Shown here: in pieces, positions 35,237 through 47,592 of the stretch
How the letters are laid out: every line of letters starts with the position of its first letter
How positions within the stretch are numbered: the stretch's first letter is position 1
From: Phoronis australis
Lineage: Eukaryota; Phoronida; Phoronidae
Reading direction: 5' to 3'
Assembly: GCA_002633005.1 (NCBI GenBank)
Contig: NMRA01000242.1
Coordinates: 470,868-534,867, forward strand
DNA: 64,000 nt
Position numbers and translations under genes: made by a program
Notes under the pieces: generated by a model
Seen by the model: only the letters and a program-made list of their open reading frames with translations
Databases searched by the model: none
Told to the model about the DNA's origin: nothing

Positions 35237-35264
35237 ATTTCTATTATACTATTTTAATAGTATA

Positions 35265-35310
35265 ATTGGGCAATACTTACATACTTAAAAGTATGTAAGT
35301 ATTGCCCAAT
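35265..35310. repeat. Perfect palindrome, 22-bp arms, 2-base centre
   Basis: Arms 35265-35286 and 35289-35310 (ATTGGGCAATACTTACATAC...) pair without mismatch. A second palindrome (ATTATACTATT/AATAGTATAAT) directly precedes it at about 35243-35266 and overlaps by a few bases. It lies between the LINE and the polymerase fragment and may be MITE-like. Confidence 0.85.
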
Positions 35311-35639
35311 GACAAGTAGTATGGCCATTTAAATCTACCTAAATATTACAAAATGATCCTTTTGAAATAACACAAATATAGAAAGAAACTTGAGGAAAAA
35401 GGGTTCAAAACAATATGTCAAAGTACTTATCACATCAGACAACTACCAAGCTTAAACTCTGTAAATCTTAATACTGAAACTATAGTGACTTGACAACCTT
35501 CACCACTGAACTTAATGATTTCATTCATGACGTTTCTGCTTGCTATGCCTGTAGAAATAGGCATACTGTTTGCATAACATGCCACATTCACCACAAAAAG
35601 GAGTGTCCTCGTGCTGCGTCGCAGAGGAAACGGCGCTAC

Positions 35640-36360
35640 CACCTCAAGCGGCTTTTTACAGCAGTTTGAAAGGGGAGGCGATAAGCGACGACGATTACGC
35701 CCTCTGTCTGTAGGCATGGAAAGACAACAATATGAAGAGTCTGACAGATTTTTTGGTGTGGTACAATAAAAAAGACATCGGACCCATGCTGGAAGCCGTC
35801 GATACCATGGCGGCATTCTACAGGGAAAAGGGCGTTGACCTCTTCAAGGATGGCATAAGCGTGTCCGGACTGACCATGAAGATTCTCTTCAAAAATGTCG
35901 GTAACGTATTCTTTACGCTCTTTGAGGAAAAACACAGACTTGTATTATACCTTCAAACAGAATATCGTAGGAGGTCCTAGTATTGTTTTCCACAGATACC
36001 ACGAAAAGAGAAAGACGTTTATACGCCAAAGGGAGATGAAGAAAGTGGGAAATACCAAAGACGGTGTCAAAGATCCTGGGTTTCGATGTAAATGCTCTTT
36101 ACCTCCGCAGCATCATGAACGAGCAATCGACCGGACCATTTATTCGTCGAAGGCAAGAAAACAATTTCCGAAGACAATTTTCCCACCCTAAGGCGCGAAA
36201 GGCAACGGCTTGGTTGGATTACGTAGAGTGGCAACGAGGAATCAGCATTCGTCACCAGTTCAACGGGGTTGAAAAAAGGGTGGGTCAGCGTCGTATTCCA
36301 GTGGACGGTTTCTGTCGTCAGTCGCATAAAGTGTTTCAATTCCAAGGATTACGATTGTAG
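35640..36360 (+). pseudogene. Protein-primed DNA polymerase B fragment (Polinton/Maverick-type)
   Basis: Three successive frames align to DNA_pol_B_2-type polymerase: ISDDDYALCLQAWKDNN and LVWYNKKDIGP..EAVD with KGVDLFKDGISVSGLT (35650-35930); NIVGGPSIVFHRYHE (about 35960); and KILGFDVNALYL, the DxNALYL form of motif A, with AWLDYVEWQRGISIRHQFNG and RIPVDGF (36064-36300). At least two frameshifts and loss of the rest of the gene show a decayed Polinton or related element. An upstream Cys/His-rich stretch (about 35540-35640) may be its continuation. Confidence 0.82.
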
Positions 36361-38477
36361 GGCACCGGTGATCCACACGATGCAATATTTGTTGATTTCA
36401 AAAATACCGTAGCCCGTCTCACACTTTCGTTCTCATTTCACGTAAGGCGCTCGAGCTAGAGACGCTTTGTTAAGTCTTCCTAATTAGTTAATCAAATACG
36501 TTAGTGAAATTTAGCTGTCGTCGTTAAAAACACTTAGCGCGTCTCGAACAAATATCAGAAACCAAGAAGAGAGTTCAGTGACCCAATTTGGAAATGCAGA
36601 CCTTGAAATCGACTTTTGTCAAAATCTTTTTTCTGCAGATTTTGAAACCAAGTCTGAATTGGCAGGATTTTGGTAAGACTTTGTGTTCGCTGTGGCTCTG
36701 TTCTTATTCTGTTTTGTCTGTCAGTATCTTCCAAGTAAGTTACAACAGTAGACTACTGAGACAGTGCTATAACAAAACAACGTCGCAAGCAAGTAGGTCG
36801 ATTTTTACCTAGCGCAATCACTGGGTTAAAAATTGAGTCTATAAAAAGCATATGCATTTAGCTCAGGGGCCCGTTCCAAGAACCTTAAATTAATTTTTGA
36901 ATAAGTTTTAGATTCATCTATGCTGGGGTCATCACGTGCAGATTAGGATTAGACTTGGATTCATATAACCCATAATGCACATAGCAAAAAATAATAGATT
37001 CCTAAATTGAGGTTGTAGAAAAGTAAAATGAAATATAATTAAAAAATATTTCCGAGTTCGATTTCGAGTGTAAAAGGTAACACACCGGGTCCAGGATGTG
37101 GAAAACATAACTTTGTAAAACTGAGTGGAGTGTCTATGCATAGATGCGAATTCGTGGTGTAAGACTGTGTGTCTCCCCTAAGTGTCTGCCCAGCATGTAT
37201 TTGAGCTGAGCGTGCAGGCATTCACAAGAAAACAGTCACGTGGGTTGACATTAGATAGCCAGCCAGCTAGCCTTGGTACAAAGCTGTACATAAATATACA
37301 GCTTTGCACCGATGCGGGTAGAAAAGTGGTAAGATAAAATCTGACACAAAATTAGCGTCATTAAAAACTACAGTCTTCCTTGAGTAATTTAAATTATTTA
37401 ACGGTGTTGGCAAAAATGGCGTTCTACCGTCATTCTGCTGCTAAAGTTGTGGAGCGATCTTTAGCGACCACTTTCGGCGCCATGAAATTTTGCGTCACCT
37501 ATTGGCCAGTTTCTTTTTTCGCCGATTCTTCAATCAACTGTTGTTCTTTCACGAGGTTGCGTACACGTCACAACAAAGTATCAGAACTGGTTTCACCTCA
37601 TTAAAAGTTTTTAGAATTTTGGTACCGAATTGAATTTTGATGATTTATTGGAGTAAAATGATGAATTTAAGCGATAAGCTGACACTAGTAAGTGTCTTCT
37701 GAACTGCTTGGCAGACTGTGTTAAAACCTGGACGTCATTGGTTAATTTCAGCACATCTATTTGCCGTCTGTTGCCAGGTAAAAGAACCGAACTTGTTGTT
37801 ATCGAATGAAACTATTCGATCTAAATTGATACAAAATACGTTGTTTTTTGATGGCATTCTCCTTTAACTCTTCCTCCTGTTTTGTTTACAGATCAGATAC
37901 TTGGTTTAACGGAAACACTTGTGCTAGGAAAGAATGGTTCCATCGGATGTTATCTGCGAGGACACCAGGTACGTATATCCGATCACTGAAAGGAAAATAA
38001 GAACCCTTTCACGGAAGTAACGAGACCGATTGTATGAGCATACAAAGTCTAAATCTTTTTTCTTTTATGTTACAATATTTTATGGACAGAAGTGACATTT
38101 GGGTTTTGAATGTTTGCTCTTCAAGTATTCGCTTTGTAGAAAATGGCAAATTTCGGTTAAAGATTTTGGAGTCTTTATTGTCCAGTCACAGATGTGTACT
38201 GCATGCTGGCCTTGTTCCTTTAGGCCTGAAGGCTCCCTACCGTGTGCTAAATTCACACTCCCTGCTGTCACCGTTTCACTTCCACATTCATTTCACCTTT
38301 TGCATGATGATGACACATAAAAAATCGGAAATAGAAACTATTTTAACTCCTGTGTATGTTGTGTCTCTTTGTGTTTTAATTCATAACTGCACGTCTGACA
38401 ATAGGAGAATGTAAAGACACTACGTGCCAGTACACAAGCCGATATTGTAAAGGGAATAAACATGCACAGGAATTTTA
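36361..38477. other. No confident gene; exon-like segment 37892-37970
   Basis: TTTACAG|ATCAG ... CACCAG|GTACGT bounds about 79 bp with good splice signals, but the product is not recognised. It may belong with the hAT fragment downstream. A CAAAGCTGTA/TACAGCTTTG hairpin is at 37279-37306. Otherwise AT-rich. Confidence 0.4.
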
Positions 38478-38721
38478 TTCCATTATTGCTGTTGAAATTA
38501 GTCCAGCAATGAAGGAACTCGTGCTCTTGCCAATACGATTAGTAGATGCCGATGTCAACATTCGAAAGGAGTTGCTAGAAAGCTGTCCTTGTGGTACTGT
38601 GGATATAACGAGCAAAAACGTAGCTGAATGCATTATGGATAGGCTCGGTATCGACATTGCCAACTGCAGAGTAAAAGAATATGATGGCGCGGCTAGTACG
38701 GGACACATACACACGTCAGTC
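38478..38721 (+). pseudogene. hAT-family transposase fragment (DUF4371/ZMYM-type)
   Basis: The frame reads FYSIIAVEISPAMKELVLLP, RLVDADVNIRKELLES, and IMDRLGIDIANCRVKEYDGA. This is the order and spacing of the DUF4371/RNase H-like part of hAT-derived transposases (FYSIIADE..., RYVD.D..I.E.F, LGLDI.NCRGQ.YDGA). The catalytic ends are absent. Isolated remnant. Confidence 0.72.
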
Positions 38722-41700
38722 ACACAGTGCTTGCCCCTCCCAGGTCAATGTCAAGTGTGCAGTATATACATGTGACCGTGAATGGATAACTTAGTCAGCA
38801 AAGATAGATTCCCACGATTTCCAAAATTCCTGTAGTTCATTTGGATTTTTTACTTATACCAAGGAGTGTACGAAGAATAGGGCAGTTCATTCCGCCATCT
38901 TGCCATTCGCCGCAATAGTTATCGGTCGAAAAACTAGTGCCCCAAGCGACGAATAAGCAACACTAATTTAGCAGCGCAGTCTGAACCATGTGAGAACTGA
39001 TAAAATCATACTTTAATGACGTTCGACTTGCAATAAATACATAAAACGTAACGAGAGTGGCGTATATTAGGTAATATAACACGAGATATTATTCCGCGTA
39101 TCGACCGAGACCGAAGGGGAATAATACCGAATGAGACATTACTTCATGTACGCCAATCGAGGTACGTTTTGTATTTATCCCGTACGCTTCGAATTCCTAA
39201 GTTTCTTTCATTTTTCGGCAGATTTTTTTAAATACTTCACCCAGATTGTTCACGTGGCGGATCACATCCTATGTGTATGTACTTGTGCGTCAGGTTGCAA
39301 GTTTTCTCTATCAAAAGAAACAGTTTTAAATGTAACAATTTATTACTTGAAGAAATGAAAAGATGAAAACAACGGTAACTGAGCATTGAACTTGTAACAT
39401 CTTCTGAAAATAGTTAAATAAGAACAATATTTAATATTGTAGTTACCGAGGAATCGACGCCTGAGTTGTAGACGATATGATTATTAGCAATAGAAAACTA
39501 AGACAGAATTGTCATACAATTAACAGTCCTGTTGCAGATGTTATGATTGGGACCCGATTGTCTGTTGAGTGTTATTTACAGTGCTGCAATTGTATTAATT
39601 TAAACTATTTTTGAAAATTTTGATGCTCAAACCGGTGACGACATCGAGTAGACATTGACGTACCTTTTGAACTTTCCATGCCAGAGGTCACTGTTGAAGA
39701 GGTGCGGGAGCTGAATATGGAAAACATTATAACATGGCAGTAGTGCACTAGATTGATTCAACGCGTATGGGATAAAATTACTGTGTGATTCAAAATGGGT
39801 AAAATACGTAAACTAAGATCCACTTATAACCGAATGAGAATGAAAATGTTTTTTAATCAATATTAAAGTGTATTTGCTTTCATTCCCTTGAAGGTCCCTT
39901 CAAAATCCATCATGGTTTTGTTTCATATTTGAGTTTTTAATAAGGCAAATTACAATTCCTCACATTTCATACCTCCATGTACTACATAAGTTTAGTGATT
40001 GCTAGTGTGGGTTCGGAGGGAGTTGCCCCCAGGTGCAAGGGAGGAGTGTAAACCAGGAGAGCACCAAATGGGTGTTGAGCCCCTCCCACGACGGTACATG
40101 GGAGGAGTGCTAAACATGTAAAAACCAATCAGGTATGCCACATGAGTGTCGAGTCCCTCTCATTTTAACAAATTTTTGTTGTTTCCCTGACCACTGACAA
40201 CATGTGATGAGGTGGTGATAAGAGTTGGCCCTCGTTTTGAGCATGACACCAAGAACTTTTGCTTAGTGTTCATCATGCCCCAGCACCATCCTGGGTGTTT
40301 TCCAGCTTTTCATTACAAAGTTCTCTCAGCTCACTGCAAGTTTTATGTCCACCCAACAATTTTGAATGTGTTCCCCAGTGAATACGTCAGGATGCTACCA
40401 ATGCGGACAATTGGTTTGTCTGCAGTGGTGTAACACAAGTAAGCAGAAGAAAGCAAGACAATTAATTCATCACTACCACAACACTGTATTCCATTCTAAT
40501 GCTCCCTCACATATAATTGTAATAGACGTACATTGACAACAAGGTATCTGGAGAAGGCAGAGCGTAGCCTACATTGCAGACGAAAAAGGCACCGGAACTG
40601 CGATGCGACGACTTGTCTTCCAACCGTGAACGGAACACACAAAATGAAAGACAATCTATCATAATATAGAAAAACAAACAATCCTTACATTTCTGGGTGA
40701 TTATGAAACGTAAAAAATGGCGGTTTTCGTGGATGAATTAGTGCACTGCAAAATGCCCCCTTCCCCATTGTCCTCGCGCTTCCAACTTGACCGTTGCCCA
40801 TTCACCACTTGGCGGCGCTAGTAGTAGCGAATGAGCTCACAAGTGAACTGTCCTTTTGTACTACAGTCCTTGCTTATACCTCTGCAATAAAATTTATTCT
40901 CAAATGATTAATAGAAATATTTAAAGTTAAGGCGTTGTTATAATTTTTAAAGGGTATATGTAATACTTCGTGTGCAATAAAAACAAAATTGGGTACTTTA
41001 TTTTCTTTTTTAAACGGGGTTCCAATAGTATTGTCTTTTGTTTTCCAAATGCAGTTCATAGTCTACCATTGCTGACAACAGGCTCTCAATATTGCGCCAA
41101 AACAGCGCGTGACACAATGGTCTAGAAACAAATGTTCGATTGTCTCACATTCGTTCTTACAGGAAGTACAAGATAATAATCAACATAATTGATTTTAAAT
41201 AAACAAGCGTTTTTAGGAATGATCCTATGCAGCACTTTGGATTGAAACTGGCATATCTTACATCGTGTACACTTAAAGATATTATTTCCTTTACTTTCAC
41301 GTACTTAGAACACAGAATGATTTTCATTAGTCGAACGATATCGTTGAAATTAACACTTTTCGTAAATCAGAACCATGTATGTACACCCGTTATTTTACCA
41401 TTAACTTTTAAAAATTTATAAAATGTGGGCCGACCTGCAGCGAAACCTCATCATTTATGCAGCGCTGCCGGTGGAGTGATTACCCATACTGCACACGTAT
41501 CAGCTGACGGAAGAAAAACATATCAAACAGCGAGGTGAGTTAGGTGTTTGGCACTTGTTGTCAGTAAAACACAAGGAATCAGAATGCACTAACATCTGCA
41601 AATCAGAGTGCTTACTTCCAATTCGTAAACAACAAGGTTAATTTACTCGGAATCTCAGTTATCTCAACGATTTATGTCACTATCCCGAATCAATCGAAGT

Positions 41701-42960
41701 CAAAGGGTACGTGGCAGTGTCCTATGTAAACCTGAGACTGAGTTTTTCAGTTTTAGTCAGTTTTAGTGCCTCATGGCTTCGTCGACCTTTATTGTCACCT
41801 TTTCCTCTTCGAGGAGATTTTATACAACAAGTATAGGCACACGATTCTTGACAATCGACGATACCAGTTGCTTACGAGAAATAAGTTTCCAGCGTGACAT
41901 TGTGATATTCAACATCTTGCCTATAATTATCAAATTTACAATAGAGTACTATGGTAGGGGTAGAAACGCTTCCATGGCTGCATCTCTAAATTACAGCTAC
42001 GATTCTCCAAACTCCAGTCCTAGACTAGCAGATAGGAAACCTAAAATACAAATCCCTATGCCGGGCCACGCCACTTAACTCATCATATGTGTCAAAAATG
42101 CTCCATACACACACAACCAAACCCCTGCATCAAGCAGATTCCTCTCCGTTCACACAGTCAACGCCTCTGGATTAGTTGTACTTCAAGTATAGAAGATTTC
42201 TGTGGGTAATTAAAATTATATGATCCGTTTTAAAAACACCATGAATCTGCACAAAAACCATTGAAACGTCTCTCTGATACTTAATTAGAACTTTTCGTAA
42301 GTATGAGGTCGATCTACTGCCTGTGCATATTTTTTCTTTTATTTATTATTTTCTTAACATCTGCGTGATCAAAACAAACAAATGTTACCCATAATGCTGT
42401 GCGGTGTGACTTTTGGGACACTCCAGACAAATAGACAGCTGTTTCCGGTACTGCTTCGAAGAAGAGAAGTTCGCCTTAGCTAAAATTTTGATGACGACGT
42501 TGCTCCCTGTATTAGCTGAACACTCTAACTATTACGCTTAGAGTTAGATGAAACCATTACCTGGGGGGAAATTTATTTACTTACTGATTGAAATTGATGG
42601 CAATCATTGTGCTCGAGTGTAGCCTAGGTCTATCAATGTTGTGACTGAAACTGAGAGTAATGTTATTGTGGTTTGATAGCCTATTTGTCACTCAATGAAT
42701 TTCTGTCTGCTGGCATTTTTCAGACATCGAACTTGAATTGCAAAATCATTCGTGGATTTTCATTACCATAATAAAAGCATCGTCTATTAACCAGGGACTC
42801 TATACTCTAGCAGTCATCTAGCTAGTTCACTTGAACAAAAAACAGTGGATGAGCTATAACAGCCAAAGGTTGAATGGAAGCAAACTTGGGTAGTGTTGGT
42901 AGACCGAAGCTGGTTGTGAGAAAAGTGAGATCACACAAAACCATGCGTGGGAGTGGGAGG
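38722..42960. other. No recognised gene; short imperfect tandem repeat 40020-40170
   Basis: Two imperfect copies of a unit GGGAGGAGTG.TAAAC...GTGTYGAG.CCCTC lie at about 40040 and 40105. The frame 41773-42078 is not recognised. Mostly AT-rich intergenic sequence. Confidence 0.4.
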
Positions 42961-43149
42961 CAACAAATGGGGCTATTCGGAAAATCTACAATAACTAGAG
43001 GGCGCGCGTGTACTAGTGGTGATTAACAGCCTCGATTTCGTGAGCCCTTTAAATACATGGTGAAATGGCTTGCAGCCGTGCCAACTGAATCTGAGATTGC
43101 ATGAAAAGGGTGCTTCTATGAGAGGAAGTAAGCGCGACCTTATACAAAG
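42961..43149 (+). promoter_or_regulatory. Candidate promoter and first exon
   Basis: A GGGGCTATTCGGA...TACTAGTGGTGATT block (42961-43026) is repeated in reverse orientation at 46441-46505. About 110 bases downstream is a strong donor ACAAAG|GTAAGT (exon end about 43151). Placement before exon-like sequence suggests a transcript start, but no coding sequence is recognised. Confidence 0.3.
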
Positions 43150-46100
43150 GTAAGTTTGTGATTATTTTAACGATTATGCCATGCTTATTCTACCGTTGCC
43201 TGTTAACTGAGGTACTCGCCGATGTCGACTTCGCGGCAGTCGCCAGTCGGGTTAACCTTTGTTTGTTGTATGTGATACGATATTTGACGTAGCAATCGGG
43301 ATCTTTTCGTACATCAAAGCATTATTATTGTTTGGAATGATTTCTAACAGTTTATCAGTGACAGTTACATCAATCAATGCTGAATGTTTATGCTGTCAAC
43401 TCGATACAGGTTAATGAGTTAAGATTACAATCCAAGCCCAATGGCAAAGCGGGGTACATGACAAATATCCATTGCATTAGACTATTTGTTTACTCCCTAT
43501 CATATGTCTTCTGGAAATCTATTACACGTTGAAATGGAAATCTATCACGTCTGTTTTCACGTAACCTTTGGTTTTTAGGTTTGAGGGCTTGTACCGTGCA
43601 GAGGAGATATGCATCGCTTCTGCACCGTCCCTGAATGTGCAAAAATTGGTTTTTAGCATTTGACTGCAGCTAACCAACAAGATCTTCCCATCCAGTGCAG
43701 ATCTTTTGTCAAAGCCTACTTTCAATATTGGTGGCAACGAACAAAGCCTTTGAAAAGGAACAGCTATTTTTAAAGAAACGTATGTAAGTCATTTTCTTCA
43801 TTTACTTATTCAGGTCCTTAGCGGGGGATTGGCATGGGGGGTTGGGGTTGTAATATTTGGTACAATTGAATGTGTGGAAATAAAAGGTAATACATGTTTG
43901 GGGAAAAGAGCATGGTGAGGTAATTCTTAACCTTCATGAAGTCCCTTCAAGTTGATTTCATGAAACTGTTTTGCTACTTGTATCAATTGTAAACCCATGA
44001 AAATATATTACATTTTCTGAATTCTCAGTGACTGAATAGTCTTAACTCATGCCTTGAAATGTTGCACGTCGTTATAAATTCAAATGACTGCCATTTTTGT
44101 GAAAATTGCATTTTTGATGGTGCCTTACGATTTGTAATTACTCTTAAACAACAGAAAGATTAATCATCATTTTTAAATGACCCAAGTCTTCATATCTTCT
44201 ATTAGAAGAAAAATTAAAAGTCTGAGAAACGGTTCCCTCAACCTTAGACTACAAGTATTCTTGACAGACCCATGAACCTGTAATCGGTGTTTAAAATTGC
44301 TGAAAGTATCAAAATTAAAAAGGCTTAAAAATGGGTAACAAATGTTCGAAGTTGTCTCAAAAAGCTTGAATATTTTGGAGACAAGTGATACGTTTAAAGA
44401 ATTGTTATGGCTACGAATAAAAAATAAAGACACAGTTTTATGCAATGCTTATTATATACACCCTTGGTTTCTGAAAATAGTAATTATTTAATTTTATGTG
44501 AAACTGTAGAGCAGTCACCATTATATTTTTGAACAACAGGGATAACGTTTTTGACCCAATCTGGAGTACTTAATTATTAACATTTCAATACTTGTTCCAG
44601 GTTCAGTAACATTTTAAAGCCACTTCAAGCTGTATCATAGACAAGCTTTGTTACTCCGTTCTCTTCCCACAGCACTTCCACACACCAGCAGTGCTGCATG
44701 GCACAATGTACAAGTCAGTGGCCCTGGAGAAATGTGAATCGCAGTACTAAGTTACCATAAGACAATGTGCCAGTGGACTGTCTGTGTATTCAGACGAATT
44801 ACATCTGACTGCTACACAAGTAAGCCTTGTTGGTGAGGATGCCCTTTCATAGGCAATGAGTCATGTGTGGACAATAGCTAATTTCCTTTCCTGGAAGAAA
44901 CATGAGGGACTGAAGCTAAAGACCTAGTGACACTCTGGTCTACTTCAAGGGTCTGATTTTGGGCTCAAAACGATTCAAGTGATATGCTGCTGTGTTTACC
45001 TTCAAGGGTCTAATTGTGGATGTTATTGAGGCCGAATGAGGTTACATGAAAGAAAGCCACGTGTCGAAACTGGACCTTTTTTACAAGCGCTTCCATAGGC
45101 CATTGAAACTAGATCCCAGTGAAATGAAAGCCAAAAGCTGAGTGACATTAAATTTTCCTTTCAGAAGAAAGGCTTTATACTATTGGTAAAAACTTTTCAA
45201 TTTGGTACACATTATGGGGAAATGACATTCAGTGATTGCATCGATTGTCTTATTGTATGTTTTCAATTGTAGCTAACTGGATAAGAATCTGCTATGCACA
45301 AGATTCGAGAATAAACAATTATCAGTGTATTTAAAAACAAATGGCAAACTGAAAAAGCACAGAAAGAAACAACATTGCAACGGAGTCCATAATCAGGCAT
45401 ATCAAGTGCTAATTTCTGAATTATGTTCAATTCTCTCAGGTTATTGCTGAAGGATTGCTTTTCACTTTGTCCAAAGGTAAAATAGATGGTCCGGCGGTTG
45501 GTTTCAGTTGTTTTCGCTCACCTGTAACAGAATAGTCGGAGAAATATTAGCAAATTGTAAAGGAAAAGACAAGACAAAACTACTTTTGTAAGGCAGAACA
45601 TACTTGACGTTTCATGTTCATGTTTATGTGTAGAAACTAATAACCTTTGTACCCAAGTCTTATTTAATATCTGAATTAAGATATGTGGAACAGGCTAAAA
45701 GTGATTTACCAATGTGTATTTTTCATGACACTTAAAATGTGCTTCTGATCTCAACAAGTAAAATTCACTCTAGGTGTCAATTTTTCTTCTAATACAATGT
45801 TACGACATTTACTGAATTAAGGCTTATTCATGTTGATTCGATAACTGATCTGGTAGTCCTGGGGGTGGAGTCCGTGATAAAATAAGGAAACTCACACATC
45901 AAGAGAATTTTATTGGAAACAGCATAGTTTTGAAGAGAAACTGCTGTGAAAAAGTCACCCTTGACTTCCATGCATCACGTACCATACACCTCTTATTTTG
46001 GGAGCACTCCAACCCAGGACAATATGAATATGTGCTGCTAGCCGCTACCCGGCATCGGATGAGTTTCCTAAAATAAACACTAGTTCCACTCAATAAACTT

Positions 46101-46176
46101 GTTATTCAGTGGGGGTAACTGGTGGGGATAACATCACCGAACGATGTCGATAGAAACTTGATTGGTAAAAACTTAC
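43150..46176. other. No recognised gene
   Basis: AT-rich. The frame at 45899-46093 (-) has several cysteines and follows an acceptor-like TTATTTTAG, but it cannot be joined in phase to a convincing exon. Confidence 0.4.
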
Positions 46177-46402
46177 CAAGTAATATCTGTAGTCTCCGAA
46201 CAGAACTGCATAGTCATAGAGCAAACACGGGGCTTCAGCATCCACATACTTTTTGTCAATTAGTTGACCCTTTTGACCGCAATTGTACACGAATATAGTA
46301 ACCTTAGGTCTTTTGGGAATTGATGGCCACCTGTCGAAAACTTGCACCAGGGAAATTAGCAGTAATGAGGCTTAGCGCGACGACGTATTTTGATAATTCC
46401 AT
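46177..46402 (-). CDS. Possible secreted-protein first exon, unrecognised, with a frameshift
   Basis: ATG at 46402 begins MELSKYVVALSLI. A one-base shift then gives a hydrophobic LLLISLVQV run and a 50-residue open segment (VTIFVYNCGQKG, DAEAPCLLYDYAVLFGDYRYYL) ending on a strong donor TTG|GTAAGT at 46177/46176. This looks like a signal peptide plus a small extracellular segment. Only ~40 bases upstream is the block shared with 42961-43026. No family recognised. Confidence 0.3.
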
Positions 46403-46440
46403 CTTTTACCAGTTGTTTACATGCAGACAGCTACACATGC

Positions 46441-46505
46441 GCAATTCAATCACCACTAGTACAGCAGCGACACCGCGAGGAGAATTCTCCGAATAGCCCC
46501 TTTTG
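46441..46505 (-). promoter_or_regulatory. Inverted copy of the 42961-43026 block
   Basis: On the minus strand it reads GGGGCTATTCGGAGAATTCTC ... TGTACTAGTGGTGATT, collinear with 42961-43026. It precedes the minus-strand candidate exon at 46402. Confidence 0.4.
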
Positions 46506-46719
46506 ATGTCTGTTATTCAGTGAAAAAATCTGGTTCTCAAACTGCAGAACCGTGGCCATACTATTATTACACGGCAGAGTACTATGAATGGGACCTCTTC
46601 AAAGGCAAGGGGGTATAGCCAAAGACAGATCAGTTGGAGTATTAATACAGGTTGAACAGATTACAGCACAAGTGACTGGGTATTTTGACTTTGTATTATC
46701 TGTGGTGTGGTCATATTAA

Positions 46720-47592
46720 AATATCTGAAGATGAGACATTGTATACAGCTTGATGTGTCCGTGCTCACTGGGTGGTGGTGGGTACCACCAGCTGTGATGT
46801 ACCTGTGGCAGATGCTGAGAAGTGTCAACTACAGTGAAAAGATTTATAAGAAGCAACCCGTCACCTGCATTTTGCTCATGCCTGACATGAATATTCATTA
46901 AAGGCAGTCTATGGATTATTGGCAGGTTCATAATAAGGTCCGATTCAGGCAAACTAAACAAAAAACAAAATCTCCATTATTTGACAGTTTCGCTAAAAGT
47001 GTTGGTATGAAAATTAAGTAAAACACCAAACCAGCCATGAAAATGGATTGCCAACAGCACATTCTATCAGGTATTCAACTGTTGAAGTTCACTACACAAT
47101 GAAAGATTTTTTCTCTTATATATGGCAATGAAGAAAATGCGATTCTTACTTTTGATTCATGACTTTTGGTTTCTTTGTCATATATGGGTAATTGGCAAGA
47201 GTCTACTATAATAATATGCTGGCCTTCAACGAAGGTACTGACTACAACAAGTGGCGCCTACCCCAACATATTTTGGCAATACAAGAGTTATGTCACAATC
47301 CTTACCGCTTTATCTACATTTCTTGGACTCAAACAGATAACGTTATTTACTCAGGCTCAGAACTTTATGTGTCTAATGCATATATTGGTTTTGCCTACCA
47401 CTTAGTACTCAGATAAAAGTGATTTCTTCATTGTACTAATAAACAAAATTTGTGCTTAATACCATTTCCTAGTTTCATTGTGAATATCGGATGAGGACTT
47501 AATTGTAATGCAACAGAATTATTAAAGCTGCTACGAACCCACGTTTCATCAATAATAAACATTTGATTTACACCATTTTCTGCATCAAACAT
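46720..47592 (+). pseudogene. Unrecognised membrane-protein locus, copy A
   Basis: The first segment (acceptor ATACAG|CTT at about 46752) codes LDVSVLTGWWWVPPAVMYLWQML..., a single Trp-rich membrane span followed by a basic KKQPVTCIL stretch. The second (47166-47416) codes LARVYYNNMLAFNEGTDY, WRLPQHILAIQ and VIYSGSELYVSNAYI. It is homologous, introns and 3' flank included, to 56590-57445 in reverse orientation. In copy A the donor present in B (CCT|GTGAGT) is lost (CCTGACATG), and GAA in a conserved position is TAA (about 47190). Function unknown; a single-pass receptor-like protein is possible. Confidence 0.5.
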
